A stretch of 46,789 nucleotides of DNA from an uncultured Clostridia bacterium. GTDB taxonomy: Bacteria > Bacillota > Clostridia > Christensenellales > UBA1242. Below the pieces are notes generated by a model. That model was not told the DNA's origin and did not search any database. It worked only from the letters and a program-made list of their open reading frames with translations. Below are positions 19,358-28,382 of this stretch, piece after piece. The stretch is from positions 1-46,789 of the forward strand of contig CALWEJ010000010.1 in the NCBI GenBank assembly GCA_944377165.1. The letters are read 5' to 3'. Each line of letters begins with the position of its first letter. The first letter of the stretch is position 1. The position numbers were made by a program, and so were the translations under genes.

Positions 19358-20889
19358 TGAATCTTGCATTATATAGAGAATTTAGGCCTAAAAATTTTGA
19401 TGAAATTGTAGGACAGGATTATATCGTTAAGACACTGAAAAATCAAATTAAAACGGATAGATTATCACACGCATATTTGTTTTGCGGTCCGCGTGGAACA
19501 GGTAAAACAAGTACTGCTAAGATTTTTGCTAGAGCAGTCAACTGTACACATTCCATAGACGGCAATCCTTGCGGTTTGTGCGCTGAATGTGTGGCACTTA
19601 GTGAACCAAATACTGACATATTTGAAATAGATGCGGCTTCTAATAATAGAGTGGAAGAGATACGTGACTTACGCGAGAAAGTTAGTTATCCGCCACTAAT
19701 CGGTAAATACAAAATTTATATTATAGATGAAGTGCATATGCTTACAGATAGCGCTTTTAATGCACTTTTAAAAACACTTGAAGAACCGCCTAAACACGTC
19801 ATTTTCATACTTGCGACTACTGAGATTCATAAACTACCTGCAACTATTTTATCACGATGTATGCGCTTTGATTTTAAGTTGTTGCCTATTTCAATTTTGA
19901 CTGAACATCTTAAAAACATATTTGACAAAAAGGGTATAACTTATGATGAAAAAAGTCTTCACGCAATTGCAAAAGCAGGAGAAGGAAGCGTACGTGATAT
20001 GCTCTCTATCGCTGACAGCGTTGCATCATTTTGCGACTATAAAATAGAATATTCTTTAACTGAAAAGGTTATCGGACTATCTGATAAGGATAGTATAAAA
20101 GATATTTTACTATCTATTTCAGAAGGAAATGTAAAAAATGTATTTGAAGCGGTAAAGAGTGCATTAGGTAGAGGCAAGAACATTCAAGTACTTTGCAAAG
20201 AAATGGCAGATTTTATAAAAAATTTAATTATGATTAAGGTAGGTATTGCTGATTATTCGATATTAGATATTATGCCGGGAGAGTATGCACAATACTCTGA
20301 AATTGCCTCTAAATTTGACATTAATTATCTTAAATCTGCTTTCTCAAAATTCGCTGAAATTGAATTAGAATTAAAATATAGTATCAATCCAGAGAATTTA
20401 TTTGAATCCGCTTGTTTGCAAATAACTAGTACAGATAAAGATAGTTCATTTAAAGTTGAAAGTGTAAATGGCGCAAAACAAGGAATAAAAAGTAAGCAAG
20501 ATTCACAATTAGAGCAAACAAAATCTAATGAAAATAAATCGTCACAGCAAGGCGCTAAGGCGGAAGAGTCTAACGAACTTGACAAGATTTGGGGGAATGT
20601 CCTATTAAAAGTCAAAGAGAAAAATTTGTTTGCACTAGCTAACGCACTCACTAGCGTAAATAAGGTGGCTAGGCAATTTAACACATTAGTTATTCATACT
20701 AACGACTTAGGGTCGTACGAAATGATTGACAATGCTGACCGAATTAGAGTAATATTAGACTTAGTTAAATTGTTTGACGAAAGTATAACTGATGTCAAAG
20801 TTGAATATGATAAATCAAATGCTTCGACTACTGACATTAAAGATGAATTAAAAGATATATTTAAGTCGAAAATTAAATTTAAAGAATAA
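19357..20889 (+). CDS. dnaX: DNA polymerase III subunits gamma/tau
   Basis: The clamp-loader ATPase has about 510 residues. Walker A GPRGTGKT is at 44-51 and the zinc-binding cysteines at 63, 72, 75 and 78. Walker B is IIDEVHML (about 125), followed by LLKTLEEPP, the SRC motif (ATILSRC) and sensor 2 (GSVRDMLS). A Gln/Ser/Lys-rich linker at about 365-410 separates a short C-terminal tau-like domain. I prefer ATG 19357 over the GTG one codon earlier because of AAAGGAG spacing. The start overlaps the sigH stop by one base. No in-frame slippery heptamer was found, so one product is expected. Confidence 0.95.
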   Translation: MNLALYREFRPKNFDEIVGQDYIVKTLKNQIKTDRLSHAYLFCGPRGTGKTSTAKIFARAVNCTHSIDGNPCGLCAECVALSEPNTDIFEIDAASNNRVEEIRDLREKVSYPPLIGKYKIYIIDEVHMLTDSAFNALLKTLEEPPKHVIFILATTEIHKLPATILSRCMRFDFKLLPISILTEHLKNIFDKKGITYDEKSLHAIAKAGEGSVRDMLSIADSVASFCDYKIEYSLTEKVIGLSDKDSIKDILLSISEGNVKNVFEAVKSALGRGKNIQVLCKEMADFIKNLIMIKVGIADYSILDIMPGEYAQYSEIASKFDINYLKSAFSKFAEIELELKYSINPENLFESACLQITSTDKDSSFKVESVNGAKQGIKSKQDSQLEQTKSNENKSSQQGAKAEESNELDKIWGNVLLKVKEKNLFALANALTSVNKVARQFNTLVIHTNDLGSYEMIDNADRIRVILDLVKLFDESITDVKVEYDKSNASTTDIKDELKDIFKSKIKFKE

Positions 20890-20910
20890 ATAATTAAAGG
20901 AGTAAATTAT

Positions 20911-21237
20911 ATGGCATACGGTGGTTTCGGTGGCGGAATGAATATGAACGCCATTATGCAACAAGCAAGAAAAATGCAAGAGCAAATGCAAAAGGCACAA
21001 GAAGAATTAAAGAACGCGGAAGTTGTAGGTAAAGCAGGCGGAGAAATGGTCGTCGTCACTATGAACGGAGAAAAGGAAATTAAGTCAATCAAACTAGATA
21101 AAACAGCTGTTGACCCAGACGATATTGAAATGCTAGAAGATTTAATTATCGTCGCTATTAAAGATGCATCAAATAAAGCGGATGAATTAAAGAATAGCAA
21201 ACTTGGTGGATTTGGCGGATTAGGCGGGTTAATGTAA
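20911..21237 (+). CDS. YbaB/EbfC family nucleoid-associated protein
   Basis: 108 residues with the typical opening [20 protein letters not shown], a coiled-coil [16 protein letters not shown], then the beta sheet [17 protein letters not shown] and a helix ending in a glycine-rich FGGLGGLM tail. It is a dimeric DNA-binding protein that almost always sits between dnaX and recR, as here. AAAGGAG lies eight bases before the ATG. Its stop overlaps recR by one base. Confidence 0.93.
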   Translation: MAYGGFGGGMNMNAIMQQARKMQEQMQKAQEELKNAEVVGKAGGEMVVVTMNGEKEIKSIKLDKTAVDPDDIEMLEDLIIVAIKDASNKADELKNSKLGGFGGLGGLM

Positions 21238-21830
21238 TGAATCAAATCGATGCAATGGATAAATTAGTTGTTGAATTCTCTCGCTTGCCCGCAGTCGGTA
21301 GGAAAACAGCGCAGAGATATGCATATTTCATTCTTACTAGGACTGAAGCAGAAGTTAAAGAATTCGCCGATGCACTAATTGATGCAAAGAATAAAATACA
21401 CTATTGCAAAATTTGTGCAAACTTTACCGATAAAGAAATTTGTGATATTTGCGCGCGTGAGAAAAAGGATCCGATTATTTGCGTAGTGAAAGAACCTAAA
21501 GACGTCAGCGCGCTAGAGAAAGTTCGCGAATTTAATGGTAGTTATCACGTGTTGCACGGTGTAATTAATCCGCTCGAGGGTAAAGGTCCTAATGATATTA
21601 ACATTCGTTCACTTTTAGAGCGCATAAATAATGAAAAGATTGAGGAAGTGATTGTCGCTACTAATCCAGACGTAGAGGGAGAAGCTACAGCAATGTATAT
21701 AGCTAACCTTTTAAAACCGCTTGGAGTTAAAGTTAGCCGTATTGCACAAGGAGTAGCAATGGGTAGCGAGCTAGAATATACCGACCCAGCGACCCTATCA
21801 AAAGCACTATCTTCTCGGCGTGAGATGTAA
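21237..21830 (+). CDS. recR: Recombination mediator RecR
   Basis: 197 residues, normal length. The helix-hairpin-helix is [18 protein letters not shown] (15-32), the zinc finger cysteines are 57, 60, 69 and 72, and the Toprim domain ([14 protein letters not shown], then [15 protein letters not shown]) is followed by the C-terminal [16 protein letters not shown] signature. With RecF/RecO it loads RecA on gapped DNA. It is the last gene of the mrnC-to-recR run and is followed by a strong terminator. Confidence 0.95.
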   Translation: MNQIDAMDKLVVEFSRLPAVGRKTAQRYAYFILTRTEAEVKEFADALIDAKNKIHYCKICANFTDKEICDICAREKKDPIICVVKEPKDVSALEKVREFNGSYHVLHGVINPLEGKGPNDINIRSLLERINNEKIEEVIVATNPDVEGEATAMYIANLLKPLGVKVSRIAQGVAMGSELEYTDPATLSKALSSRREM

Positions 21831-21857
21831 ATATTAATTATGTTAATTATGGGTAGT

Positions 21858-21888
21858 AAAAAATGAGCTTATTTAGAACTCATTTTTT
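21858..21888. terminator. Bidirectional terminator after recR
   Basis: aaaaaatgag / ctcatttttt stem between convergent genes. Its T-run also encodes the last codons of the ancestral frame of the frameshifted minus-strand gene. Confidence 0.85.
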
Positions 21889-22623
21889 TACAAGAAATTT
21901 TATTTTTATAATATTCTAACCCTTTATGCATAAATGTTATTAAATCATACTTTTTATATAGTTTTCTTATTCTATCAATATCACTTGTTCCGTCCAAATC
22001 TTTTTCATAGAATTTGTCATATGCAGGACGGTATTTCTTACAATATTTTTTAACTTGCTATAGTAAATTATTGGGTCAACTGCAATTTCACTAAGTAGCC
22101 ATTCTACATTAGGGTATTCATAATTAGATTTAGATATATTAGTAAATTCCTTAGCAAATAATTCAAACCAATAGAAGTGAATTAATTCGTGGACACAGAC
22201 ATTTAACAAAAAGTCGGAGTCGCTAAAAGCATTAACATAAAAACTTTGAGAGTCTAAAAATCTAGGGCAAACATTGTTTAAATTTATGTAAGCTATATGA
22301 TTTTTAGTTTTAGTAAATTCTGTATTAAAAATTTTTTCAAACTCTAGATTTATTTCTTTTTCATTTTCATCCCAAATACGTTGAAATTCTTGTTTCTTTT
22401 CTTCCATAAAGGTTAAATTATCATAATAAGATTTTTCAACAATAGCTTTTACATATTTCTTTTTAACAGATTTATTTAATGTTTTTAGGTATTCTAAGTC
22501 GATATTAAAATAAGACGCAACACTTTTTTGAAATTCGTCTTCAGTATCGAATAAAAAACCTTCAATATTTTTAATTTGCTTTTTTAAATTTAATACTAAG
22601 AAAGTCACATGCGAATAATTCAT
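21869..22623 (-). pseudogene. HExxH metallopeptidase-like gene with a frameshift
   Basis: The intact upstream frame (22623 to 21967) gives 218 residues with CVHELIHFYWFE (HELIH at 145-149) and, 25-30 residues later, VEWLLSEI, which could supply a gluzincin-type third metal ligand. After SKLKN the frame turns unconvincing and stops. Skipping one base at the six-T run 22046-22051 (A-run on the coding strand) restores a convincing continuation, KKYRPAYDKFYEKDLDG and on to SCKKMSSK, ending at 21869 for about 251 residues. It is therefore a recent frameshift or a sequencing error. No family name is assigned. The promoter is leaderless, divergent from the 339-residue gene. Confidence 0.75.
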
Positions 22624-22629
22624 ACGTTT

Positions 22630-22658
22630 ATTGTATTATAGGACTGTGATTTTGTCAA
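22630..22658 (-). promoter_or_regulatory. Leaderless promoter of the HExxH gene
   Basis: Minus strand: TTGACA (22658-22653), 17-bp spacer, TACAAT (22635-22630), six bases, then ATG at 22623. No ribosome site. Confidence 0.7.
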
Positions 22659-22699
22659 TTAATTAGTAAATTTATAATTAACATTAAGCCATCAACATA

Positions 22700-22728
22700 T
22701 TGACTTATAACGAAAATTTAATTAATAT
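22700..22728 (+). promoter_or_regulatory. Leaderless promoter of the 339-residue gene
   Basis: TTGACT (22700-22705), 17-bp spacer, TAATAT (22723-22728), six bases, ATG at 22735. The -10 box matches consensus at four of six places, so it is weaker than the others. No ribosome site. Confidence 0.55.
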
Positions 22729-22734
22729 ATAAAT

Positions 22735-23754
22735 ATGAGTATTGTTAGAATAATAGAAAGCGATAATTCAACTATTGAGAAGAAAATTGACACAATAGAA
22801 AAGTTGGGTTATTTTGATAAAAGTAGATGGACAAATGGTAGCGCAATATTTAAATTAGATTTTGATGTTAAGCAAGTAAATTTACTAGCAAAAGACTTAG
22901 TTTACATTTCGCGTGGTTTTGATGATAAGTTTAACAAACACGTTATTGGGGAATATTATGAAATAACTAAAGATTTTGATAAAAAGAATATTCTTTATTC
23001 AATGGTCTTTTTGGTTCCAGATAGAAATTCAATGTTAGAAAAATATAGTAAAGAAACTGAGAAAAAAGAATATGAATCTTCAGCGTGCGGGTATGTATTA
23101 AATACAGTAAAAAGGAAAAGTTTATTGAATTTTTATCCATGTTTTAGGTATGATACTACTCAACTAAATAGTCATGAAAATGACTTTGAAACATTAAAGA
23201 AATATTTAAGTGATAACGAATACGAATTATATACTCAAATTTTTCCTAAGACCATTGATAGAGATATGCCACATTTCCATTTTACAGATGAACAATTTTT
23301 GATTCACAAACATAAATCGACTGATTCTTCAAATGCTATTGATATAGAAAGCTTAAAACAATATATTAGGTTATTACAAAAGGTCGAAGACAAATCAAAT
23401 TTGATAAATCAAATAGATTTTGGTATGCCATTTTTAGCTATAAAAAATAATCCAAGCCTATATACAACAAATCCTGAAGTTTTAGGTATGGAATTCAATT
23501 TTCGTGCGCAAAAAATAAGCCGTTCATTAATTGGTTCATTAATCAATAAAAAAAATAATACTTTAACAGGTTTGGAAGCAGTTTTATATGATTTAACTAT
23601 CTTATCAGGATTTAATAAATCAAATAAAAAAACAGGCAATACTTTTGACCTAATAAAAGAATTATTATTGGCAAGGAAAATTGCAACCACAGTCAGTGAA
23701 ATTAATAAAACATTAAATTATATCAAAGGCAACGATAAGGGAATTGATCCATAA
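22735..23754 (+). CDS. Unknown cytoplasmic protein, 339 aa
   Basis: Not recognised. There is no signal peptide or membrane helix. The first 120 residues look alpha/beta and include RWTNGSAIFKLDFDVKQV and YISRGFDDKFNKHVIGEYYE. A histidine-rich centre follows (DMPHFHFTDEQFLIHKHK, about residues 182-199) that could bind a metal, and then a helical C-terminal half (SLKQYIRLLQKVEDKSN onward). It is divergent from the HExxH gene with only 111 bp between the starts, so the pair may share regulation. A strong bidirectional terminator separates it from secA. Confidence 0.7.
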   Translation: MSIVRIIESDNSTIEKKIDTIEKLGYFDKSRWTNGSAIFKLDFDVKQVNLLAKDLVYISRGFDDKFNKHVIGEYYEITKDFDKKNILYSMVFLVPDRNSMLEKYSKETEKKEYESSACGYVLNTVKRKSLLNFYPCFRYDTTQLNSHENDFETLKKYLSDNEYELYTQIFPKTIDRDMPHFHFTDEQFLIHKHKSTDSSNAIDIESLKQYIRLLQKVEDKSNLINQIDFGMPFLAIKNNPSLYTTNPEVLGMEFNFRAQKISRSLIGSLINKKNNTLTGLEAVLYDLTILSGFNKSNKKTGNTFDLIKELLLARKIATTVSEINKTLNYIKGNDKGIDP

Positions 23755-23784
23755 AAAAATGAAGTGAAAACACTTCATTTTTTT
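23753..23784. terminator. Bidirectional terminator between the 339-aa gene and secA
   Basis: Perfect 14-base stem aaaaaaatgaagtg / cacttcattttttt with an aaaa loop. Confidence 0.9.
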
Positions 23785-23786
23785 GA

Positions 23787-26483
23787 TTATTTATTTTCTT
23801 TTAGCATACAGCAGTTTTTGTATTTTTTACCGCTACCGCACGGACATAAGTCGTTTCTACCTATGTGTGAATTATTGCGTCTAGTAGTTGACTGCTCAGA
23901 CTTGTTTACATTTCCCATTGCGACAGGACCCTTTGGTCTAGCTGGAATAATATTAACTTTTACTTGTGTTCTAAATAGGGCAGAAGCGGTATATTCGCGA
24001 ATATCCGAAATCATCTTATCGAACATATCAAATCCCTGATTTTTATAAGCGATAATAGGGTCTTTTTGTCCGTAGGCTAGAATACCTATTTCATTACGCA
24101 ATGTATTCATAGCATCAATGTGGTCTGTCCAGAATTTATCAACGACTCTAAGCAATCTATCGCGCTCAATAATTGAGAAATCAAGACCTAATTTCTTAAG
24201 TTCAGCGATTTTCTTTTCGTAAATTTCAGTAATATTTTCGTAGATTTGTTGGCTAACCTGATTAATATCTTTATCTTCAACTAATTCTGGTGTGACCATA
24301 TTAGTGCCCTTATCTAACATTTTATCTTCAAGCGCTTTGTTGATAGAATCTAAATCCCATTCATAACTTGGCTTTGTTTCGTCAAGGTAGATTGAGCATT
24401 GTTCGTCCACATACTCTTTCATCATTTCTAATATTTGAGAGTGAATATCAACACCGTCTAACACTTTATCGCGCTCTGCATATATTATTTGACGTTGCTT
24501 GTTTAATACGTCGTCGTATTCAAGCAGATTTTTACGAATACTGAAGTTCATTGCTTCTACTTTCTTTTGCGCACTTTCGAAGAAACGTGTTAAAATTTTT
24601 GATTGGAGTGGCATATCTTCATTGCCACGGAAGGCAATAGAGAACCAATTTTTCATTCGGTCTTCGCCGAAACGTTGTGGCAATTCGTCTTCAAGCGAGA
24701 TGAAGAAAATACTACTACCCGGGTCACCTTGACGACCGGCACGACCACGCAACTGATTATCAATACGACGTGATTCGTGGCGCTCAGTACCCAAAATGTG
24801 CAGTCCGCCGAGTTCAATGACTTTTTGTTTTTCTTCGTCCGTTATTTTCTTGAAATCAATAAAATATTTATCAAATTTATCTTTAACGGCTTGTTCTTCG
24901 TCCGTTAGAGTAGAGTTGTAAGTGGTTATTTTTTCAATTATTGCAGGTTCAACATTTTCACTAATAAGTTTTTGCTTTGCTAAGAATTCAGGATTACCGC
25001 CAAGCAAAATATCTGTACCACGACCCGCCATATTTGTAGCGATAGTCACTTGTCCGATTCTACCTGATTGTGCGACGATTTGACTTTCGAGTTCGTGATT
25101 CTTCGCATTCAATAGATTGTGCGGAATACCTAATTTTTTAATTTCTTTACTTATTCGCTCAGACTTTTCTACCGAAGAAGTACCAACTAGAATAGGTTGA
25201 CCTTTTTCGTACTTCGACTTAATTTCTTCAACAATCGCCTTATATTTTGCGTCTTCAGTATAGAAAATCATATCTTGTTCGTCTATACGTTGGACTGGTC
25301 TATTAGTAGGGATTGTGACTACGTCTAAGTTGTAGATTTTGTTAAATTCGCTTTCTTCAGTCTTTGCTGTACCTGTCATACCGCTGAGTTTTGAATATAG
25401 TTTAAAGTAGTTTTGTAGAGTTATAGTAGCAAGTGTTTTATTTTCGTCCTTAATCTTAACGCCTTCCTTTGCTTCGATTGCTTGATGAAGTCCGTCTGAA
25501 TAGCGCCTACCTTGCATTACACGTCCAGTAAATTCATCAACGATTAAGATTTCATCATTTTTAACGATATAGTTAATATCGCGCTTCATAATGAAATTAG
25601 CTCTTAACGCGTTATTTATATGATGATTTATTTCAAGGTTGTTAATATCAGAAAGATTTTCTAATTTAAAGAAATTTTCTGCCTTGCTAACACCTGATTC
25701 AGTTAAGCGGATTTGCTTTCTTTTCTGGTCAATATCGACATCTTCTTCGCGTAAGCGCTTTACGAAATTGTTTGCTGTCACGTATAATTCGCTAGTCTTT
25801 CCGCCAATACCAGAAATTATGAGTGGAGTACGTGCTTCATCGATTAAAATTGAGTCCACTTCGTCCACAATACAGAAATGGTGACCGCGCTGAACTTTGT
25901 ATTTTTTATCTACTTGCATATTATCGCGTAGATAGTCAAAACCGAATTCATTGTTAGTACCGTACGTGATATCGCATTGATATGCATTTCGCTTTTCTTC
26001 CGGCGATTGACCAGATAAAGTGACGCCAATGGTTAGACCTAAGAACTTGTAGAGTTTACCCATTTGTTCAGCCTGAGTTTTAGCAAGATATTCATTGACT
26101 GTAATAACGTGGACATTGTTGCCTGATAGCGCATTAAGATAAACAGCTGTAGTTGCGGTCAATGTTTTACCTTCACCGGTACGCATTTCTGCGATACGAC
26201 CTTGGTGCAAAACTATTCCACCGATTAATTGTACGTGGAAGTGTCTTTGACCTAATACACGAGTGGAAGCTTCTCGCACAACAGCAAATGCGTCTGGTAG
26301 AATTTGGTCAAGCGTTTCGCCTGCATTTAATCTGCCTTTTAAAATGGTAGTTTGTGCTTGTAGTTCTTCGTCTGTCATCTTAGAATATGTGTCCGCTTTA
26401 TCTTCGATAACCTTTACGATTTTTTCGATTTTGTTTAAACTTCTTTTGTTATCAGAAGCAAATAAATATGAAAATAGTCCCAT
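23787..26483 (-). CDS. secA: Preprotein translocase ATPase SecA
   Basis: 898 residues, full length. Walker A MRTGEGKT (100-107), Walker B region VDEVDSILIDEARTPL, the preprotein cross-linking domain, motif MAGRGTDI, GGLHILGTERHESRRIDNQL, and the C-terminal zinc/SecB-binding motif CPCGSGKKYKNCC (about 881-893) are all present. It drives Sec-dependent export through SecYEG and is the route expected for the large surface proteins in this window. AAGGA lies before the ATG. It is monocistronic, with a terminator right after the stop. Confidence 0.97.
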   Translation of the reverse strand: MGLFSYLFASDNKRSLNKIEKIVKVIEDKADTYSKMTDEELQAQTTILKGRLNAGETLDQILPDAFAVVREASTRVLGQRHFHVQLIGGIVLHQGRIAEMRTGEGKTLTATTAVYLNALSGNNVHVITVNEYLAKTQAEQMGKLYKFLGLTIGVTLSGQSPEEKRNAYQCDITYGTNNEFGFDYLRDNMQVDKKYKVQRGHHFCIVDEVDSILIDEARTPLIISGIGGKTSELYVTANNFVKRLREEDVDIDQKRKQIRLTESGVSKAENFFKLENLSDINNLEINHHINNALRANFIMKRDINYIVKNDEILIVDEFTGRVMQGRRYSDGLHQAIEAKEGVKIKDENKTLATITLQNYFKLYSKLSGMTGTAKTEESEFNKIYNLDVVTIPTNRPVQRIDEQDMIFYTEDAKYKAIVEEIKSKYEKGQPILVGTSSVEKSERISKEIKKLGIPHNLLNAKNHELESQIVAQSGRIGQVTIATNMAGRGTDILLGGNPEFLAKQKLISENVEPAIIEKITTYNSTLTDEEQAVKDKFDKYFIDFKKITDEEKQKVIELGGLHILGTERHESRRIDNQLRGRAGRQGDPGSSIFFISLEDELPQRFGEDRMKNWFSIAFRGNEDMPLQSKILTRFFESAQKKVEAMNFSIRKNLLEYDDVLNKQRQIIYAERDKVLDGVDIHSQILEMMKEYVDEQCSIYLDETKPSYEWDLDSINKALEDKMLDKGTNMVTPELVEDKDINQVSQQIYENITEIYEKKIAELKKLGLDFSIIERDRLLRVVDKFWTDHIDAMNTLRNEIGILAYGQKDPIIAYKNQGFDMFDKMISDIREYTASALFRTQVKVNIIPARPKGPVAMGNVNKSEQSTTRRNNSHIGRNDLCPCGSGKKYKNCCMLKENK

Positions 26484-26662
26484 AAATAATCCTTAACCTT
26501 TTAATTTAACTAAAATATCGAATACATTTTAACAAATATTGTAAATTTTGTCTAGCATTTGCATATGTAGATAAATCAGAAATTTTGTAGAATTAGTATA
26601 ATAAATGGAAGTTAAGAACTTACGACTACAATAATTTTTTTAAAGCGCTATAAATGAAATCC
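26484..26662. other. Intergenic region between secA and the SpoU gene
   Basis: Holds the divergent regulatory space. A TATAAT box at 26597-26602 has no convincing -35. No gene is supported. Confidence 0.4.
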
Positions 26663-26691
26663 TTGCAAATATACAATTAATTTGTTAAACT
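26663..26691 (+). promoter_or_regulatory. Putative promoter of the SpoU methyltransferase
   Basis: TTGCAA (26663-26668), 17-bp spacer with TG extension, TAAACT (26686-26691). It gives a leader of about 11 bases including GGAG. Confidence 0.45.
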
Positions 26692-26708
26692 CTACTATCG
26701 GAGATATT

Positions 26709-27512
26709 ATGATAATAAAAAAAATAAGTAAAGAAAACGCTACATTCCAACAGATTTTAGCGATAAAAGAAAATAGGCATAAAAGGCATACTTTAAGAAA
26801 ATTTTTTGTAGAAGGAGTGCAAAATATAAAAGATGCAATTAGCAATAATTGGGAGATAGACTGCTTAGTATTTACATCGTTTAACGAATTGTCTAATTGG
26901 GCTAAAGATGTGGTTAAAAATAATAAACAAGATAATTATGAAATTAGTTTTGAATTAATGCAAAAATTAAGTGACAAAACTGATATAAGTGAAATTGTTG
27001 GAATTTTCAAGATGAAAGATATGTCAATTTATATTACTAACAAAAATCCGATAATATTATTTTTAGATAGACCTAGCAAAAAGGGGAATTTAGGGAATAT
27101 TATTCGTAGCGCGGACGCGTTAAATGTTAATCAAATTCTCTTTACTGGACATAGTGTAGATATTTTTGACCACGAAGTTATATCTGCGTCAATGGGGTCA
27201 ATATTTAAAGTCCCGTTTAAATATTTAGACTCGAATGTTGAACTATTAAATTTAATAAACGATTTAAGAATCAAATACCCTACTTTAAAAGTAGTTGCTA
27301 GTTCGTTGCAGGCTGATAAGTTTTTAGAAAATGAAAATCTAAATTGCCCGATTATTCTTTTAATGGGAAATGAAAGAAAAGGGCTTGGTAGCAAATATTA
27401 TGAAATTGCGGATAGTATTTTAAAAATTAAAATGAATGATAACATTGATTCTTTAAATTTAGCGTGTGCTACTAGCATATTTTTATATGAAATTAATAAA
27501 CAAAGAAATTAA
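26709..27512 (+). CDS. SpoU/TrmH-family RNA 2'-O-methyltransferase
   Basis: 267 residues from ATG 26709, chosen because CGGAG precedes it; an upstream TTG at 26682 lacks a site. The N-terminal domain has HTLRKFFVEGVQNIKDA. The SPOUT domain carries motif 1 LFLDRPSKKGNLGNIIRSAD, motif 2 IILLMGNERKGLGSKYYE and motif 3 DSLNLACATSIFLYE. It is a second SpoU paralog beside rlmB; the LDRPSKKGNLG form differs from LDxIEDPHNLG and is seen in TsnR-like and YsgA-like enzymes. The target nucleotide is unknown. The HAD phosphatase follows after 15 bases. Confidence 0.87.
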   Translation: MIIKKISKENATFQQILAIKENRHKRHTLRKFFVEGVQNIKDAISNNWEIDCLVFTSFNELSNWAKDVVKNNKQDNYEISFELMQKLSDKTDISEIVGIFKMKDMSIYITNKNPIILFLDRPSKKGNLGNIIRSADALNVNQILFTGHSVDIFDHEVISASMGSIFKVPFKYLDSNVELLNLINDLRIKYPTLKVVASSLQADKFLENENLNCPIILLMGNERKGLGSKYYEIADSILKIKMNDNIDSLNLACATSIFLYEINKQRN

Positions 27513-27527
27513 TTATTAGGGGATAAA

Positions 27528-28190
27528 ATGAAAGTTGTTGTATTTGACTTTGATGGGACATTAACTGTTAAAGGAACTAATGTTTGGAGAGAAATTTGGT
27601 ATAGATTAGGCTATGATGTGGGAGAAAATTCATATTACAAAGAGTTATATAATAAGTATATGGACAAAGAAATAAACTACAAGCAATGGTGTGCTTTGAC
27701 TTGTAAAGCTTTTCAAGATAGAAATTTTAACAAAAAGATTTTAGATGAGATTGTGAGTAGTATAAAAGTAATGAAAGGCGTTAAAGAATTGTTTGACGAA
27801 CTTTACAATAAAGGGGTAGAAATTAATATAGTTAGTGGAAACATTTTAGATGCTATTGAATATGTTTTAAAAGACGAGTCAAAGTATATTAATGAAATTA
27901 AAGCAAACGATTTTGTGTTTGACGATAATGGTAATCTTATTTCAATAAATGGGACGGATTATGACTATGAAGGTAAGGCAAAATATATAGAGAAAATTGC
28001 GAGTAGGTTAAATATTTCAACGAAAGATATTTATTATGTTGGGAATAGTGCAAATGATGAATATGTATATTTATCTGGTGCTAAAACAATATGTATAAAT
28101 CCAGATGAAACAAAAACAGATGATATAAATGTTTGGAATACAATTATTGAAATAGATGATTTAAAAGACCTGTCACATTTACTTAAATAG
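27528..28190 (+). CDS. HAD-superfamily phosphatase (SerB/subfamily IB-like)
   Basis: 220 residues with all four HAD motifs: VFDFDGTLT (Asp7 nucleophile, Asp9), NIVSGN (motif II Ser), YEGKAKYIEKI (motif III Lys) and YVGNSANDEYVYL (motif IV). The helical cap between residues about 15 and 85 and the SG(N) motif II suit the HAD-IB group, which includes phosphoserine and phosphocholine phosphatases; the substrate cannot be fixed from sequence. AGGGGAT is the ribosome site. It is probably cotranscribed with the SpoU gene. Confidence 0.82.
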   Translation: MKVVVFDFDGTLTVKGTNVWREIWYRLGYDVGENSYYKELYNKYMDKEINYKQWCALTCKAFQDRNFNKKILDEIVSSIKVMKGVKELFDELYNKGVEINIVSGNILDAIEYVLKDESKYINEIKANDFVFDDNGNLISINGTDYDYEGKAKYIEKIASRLNISTKDIYYVGNSANDEYVYLSGAKTICINPDETKTDDINVWNTIIEIDDLKDLSHLLK

Positions 28191-28333
28191 AAAAATAATT
28201 AATCAAACAAATGAAATTCGTAATTTGATTTTAAATAAAATAATGGAAAATTAAAAAAAAATTAAAAAAGTTATTCATTTTTAATGAAAATTAATAAAAA
28301 ATAAACGAAAATAAAATATTTTTTTGAAAATAT

Positions 28334-28362
28334 TTGACAGTAAAAATCAAAAATAATATAAT
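28334..28362 (+). promoter_or_regulatory. Perfect consensus sigma-A promoter
   Basis: TTGACA (28334-28339), 17-bp spacer, TATAAT (28357-28362). It drives the small membrane protein, whose message has a 14-base leader with AGGAGGT. Confidence 0.9.
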
Positions 28363-28382
28363 TGAATCAATAGGAGGTAGGT

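Noticed and set aside
19940..19960. Slippery run gaaaaaag in dnaX that might programme a gamma/tau frameshift
   Set aside because: In the reading frame the run is GAA AAA AGT, not the A AAA AAG phase needed, and no stimulatory hairpin is evident.
20907..21245. Minus-strand frame starting [15 protein letters not shown]
   Set aside because: Shadow of the glycine-rich ends of the YbaB/EbfC gene.
26597..26634. TATAAT followed by a nine-codon open frame
   Set aside because: There is no -35, no ribosome site, and the spacing to the ATG (two bases) does not match the leaderless pattern. Chance is likely in such AT-rich DNA.
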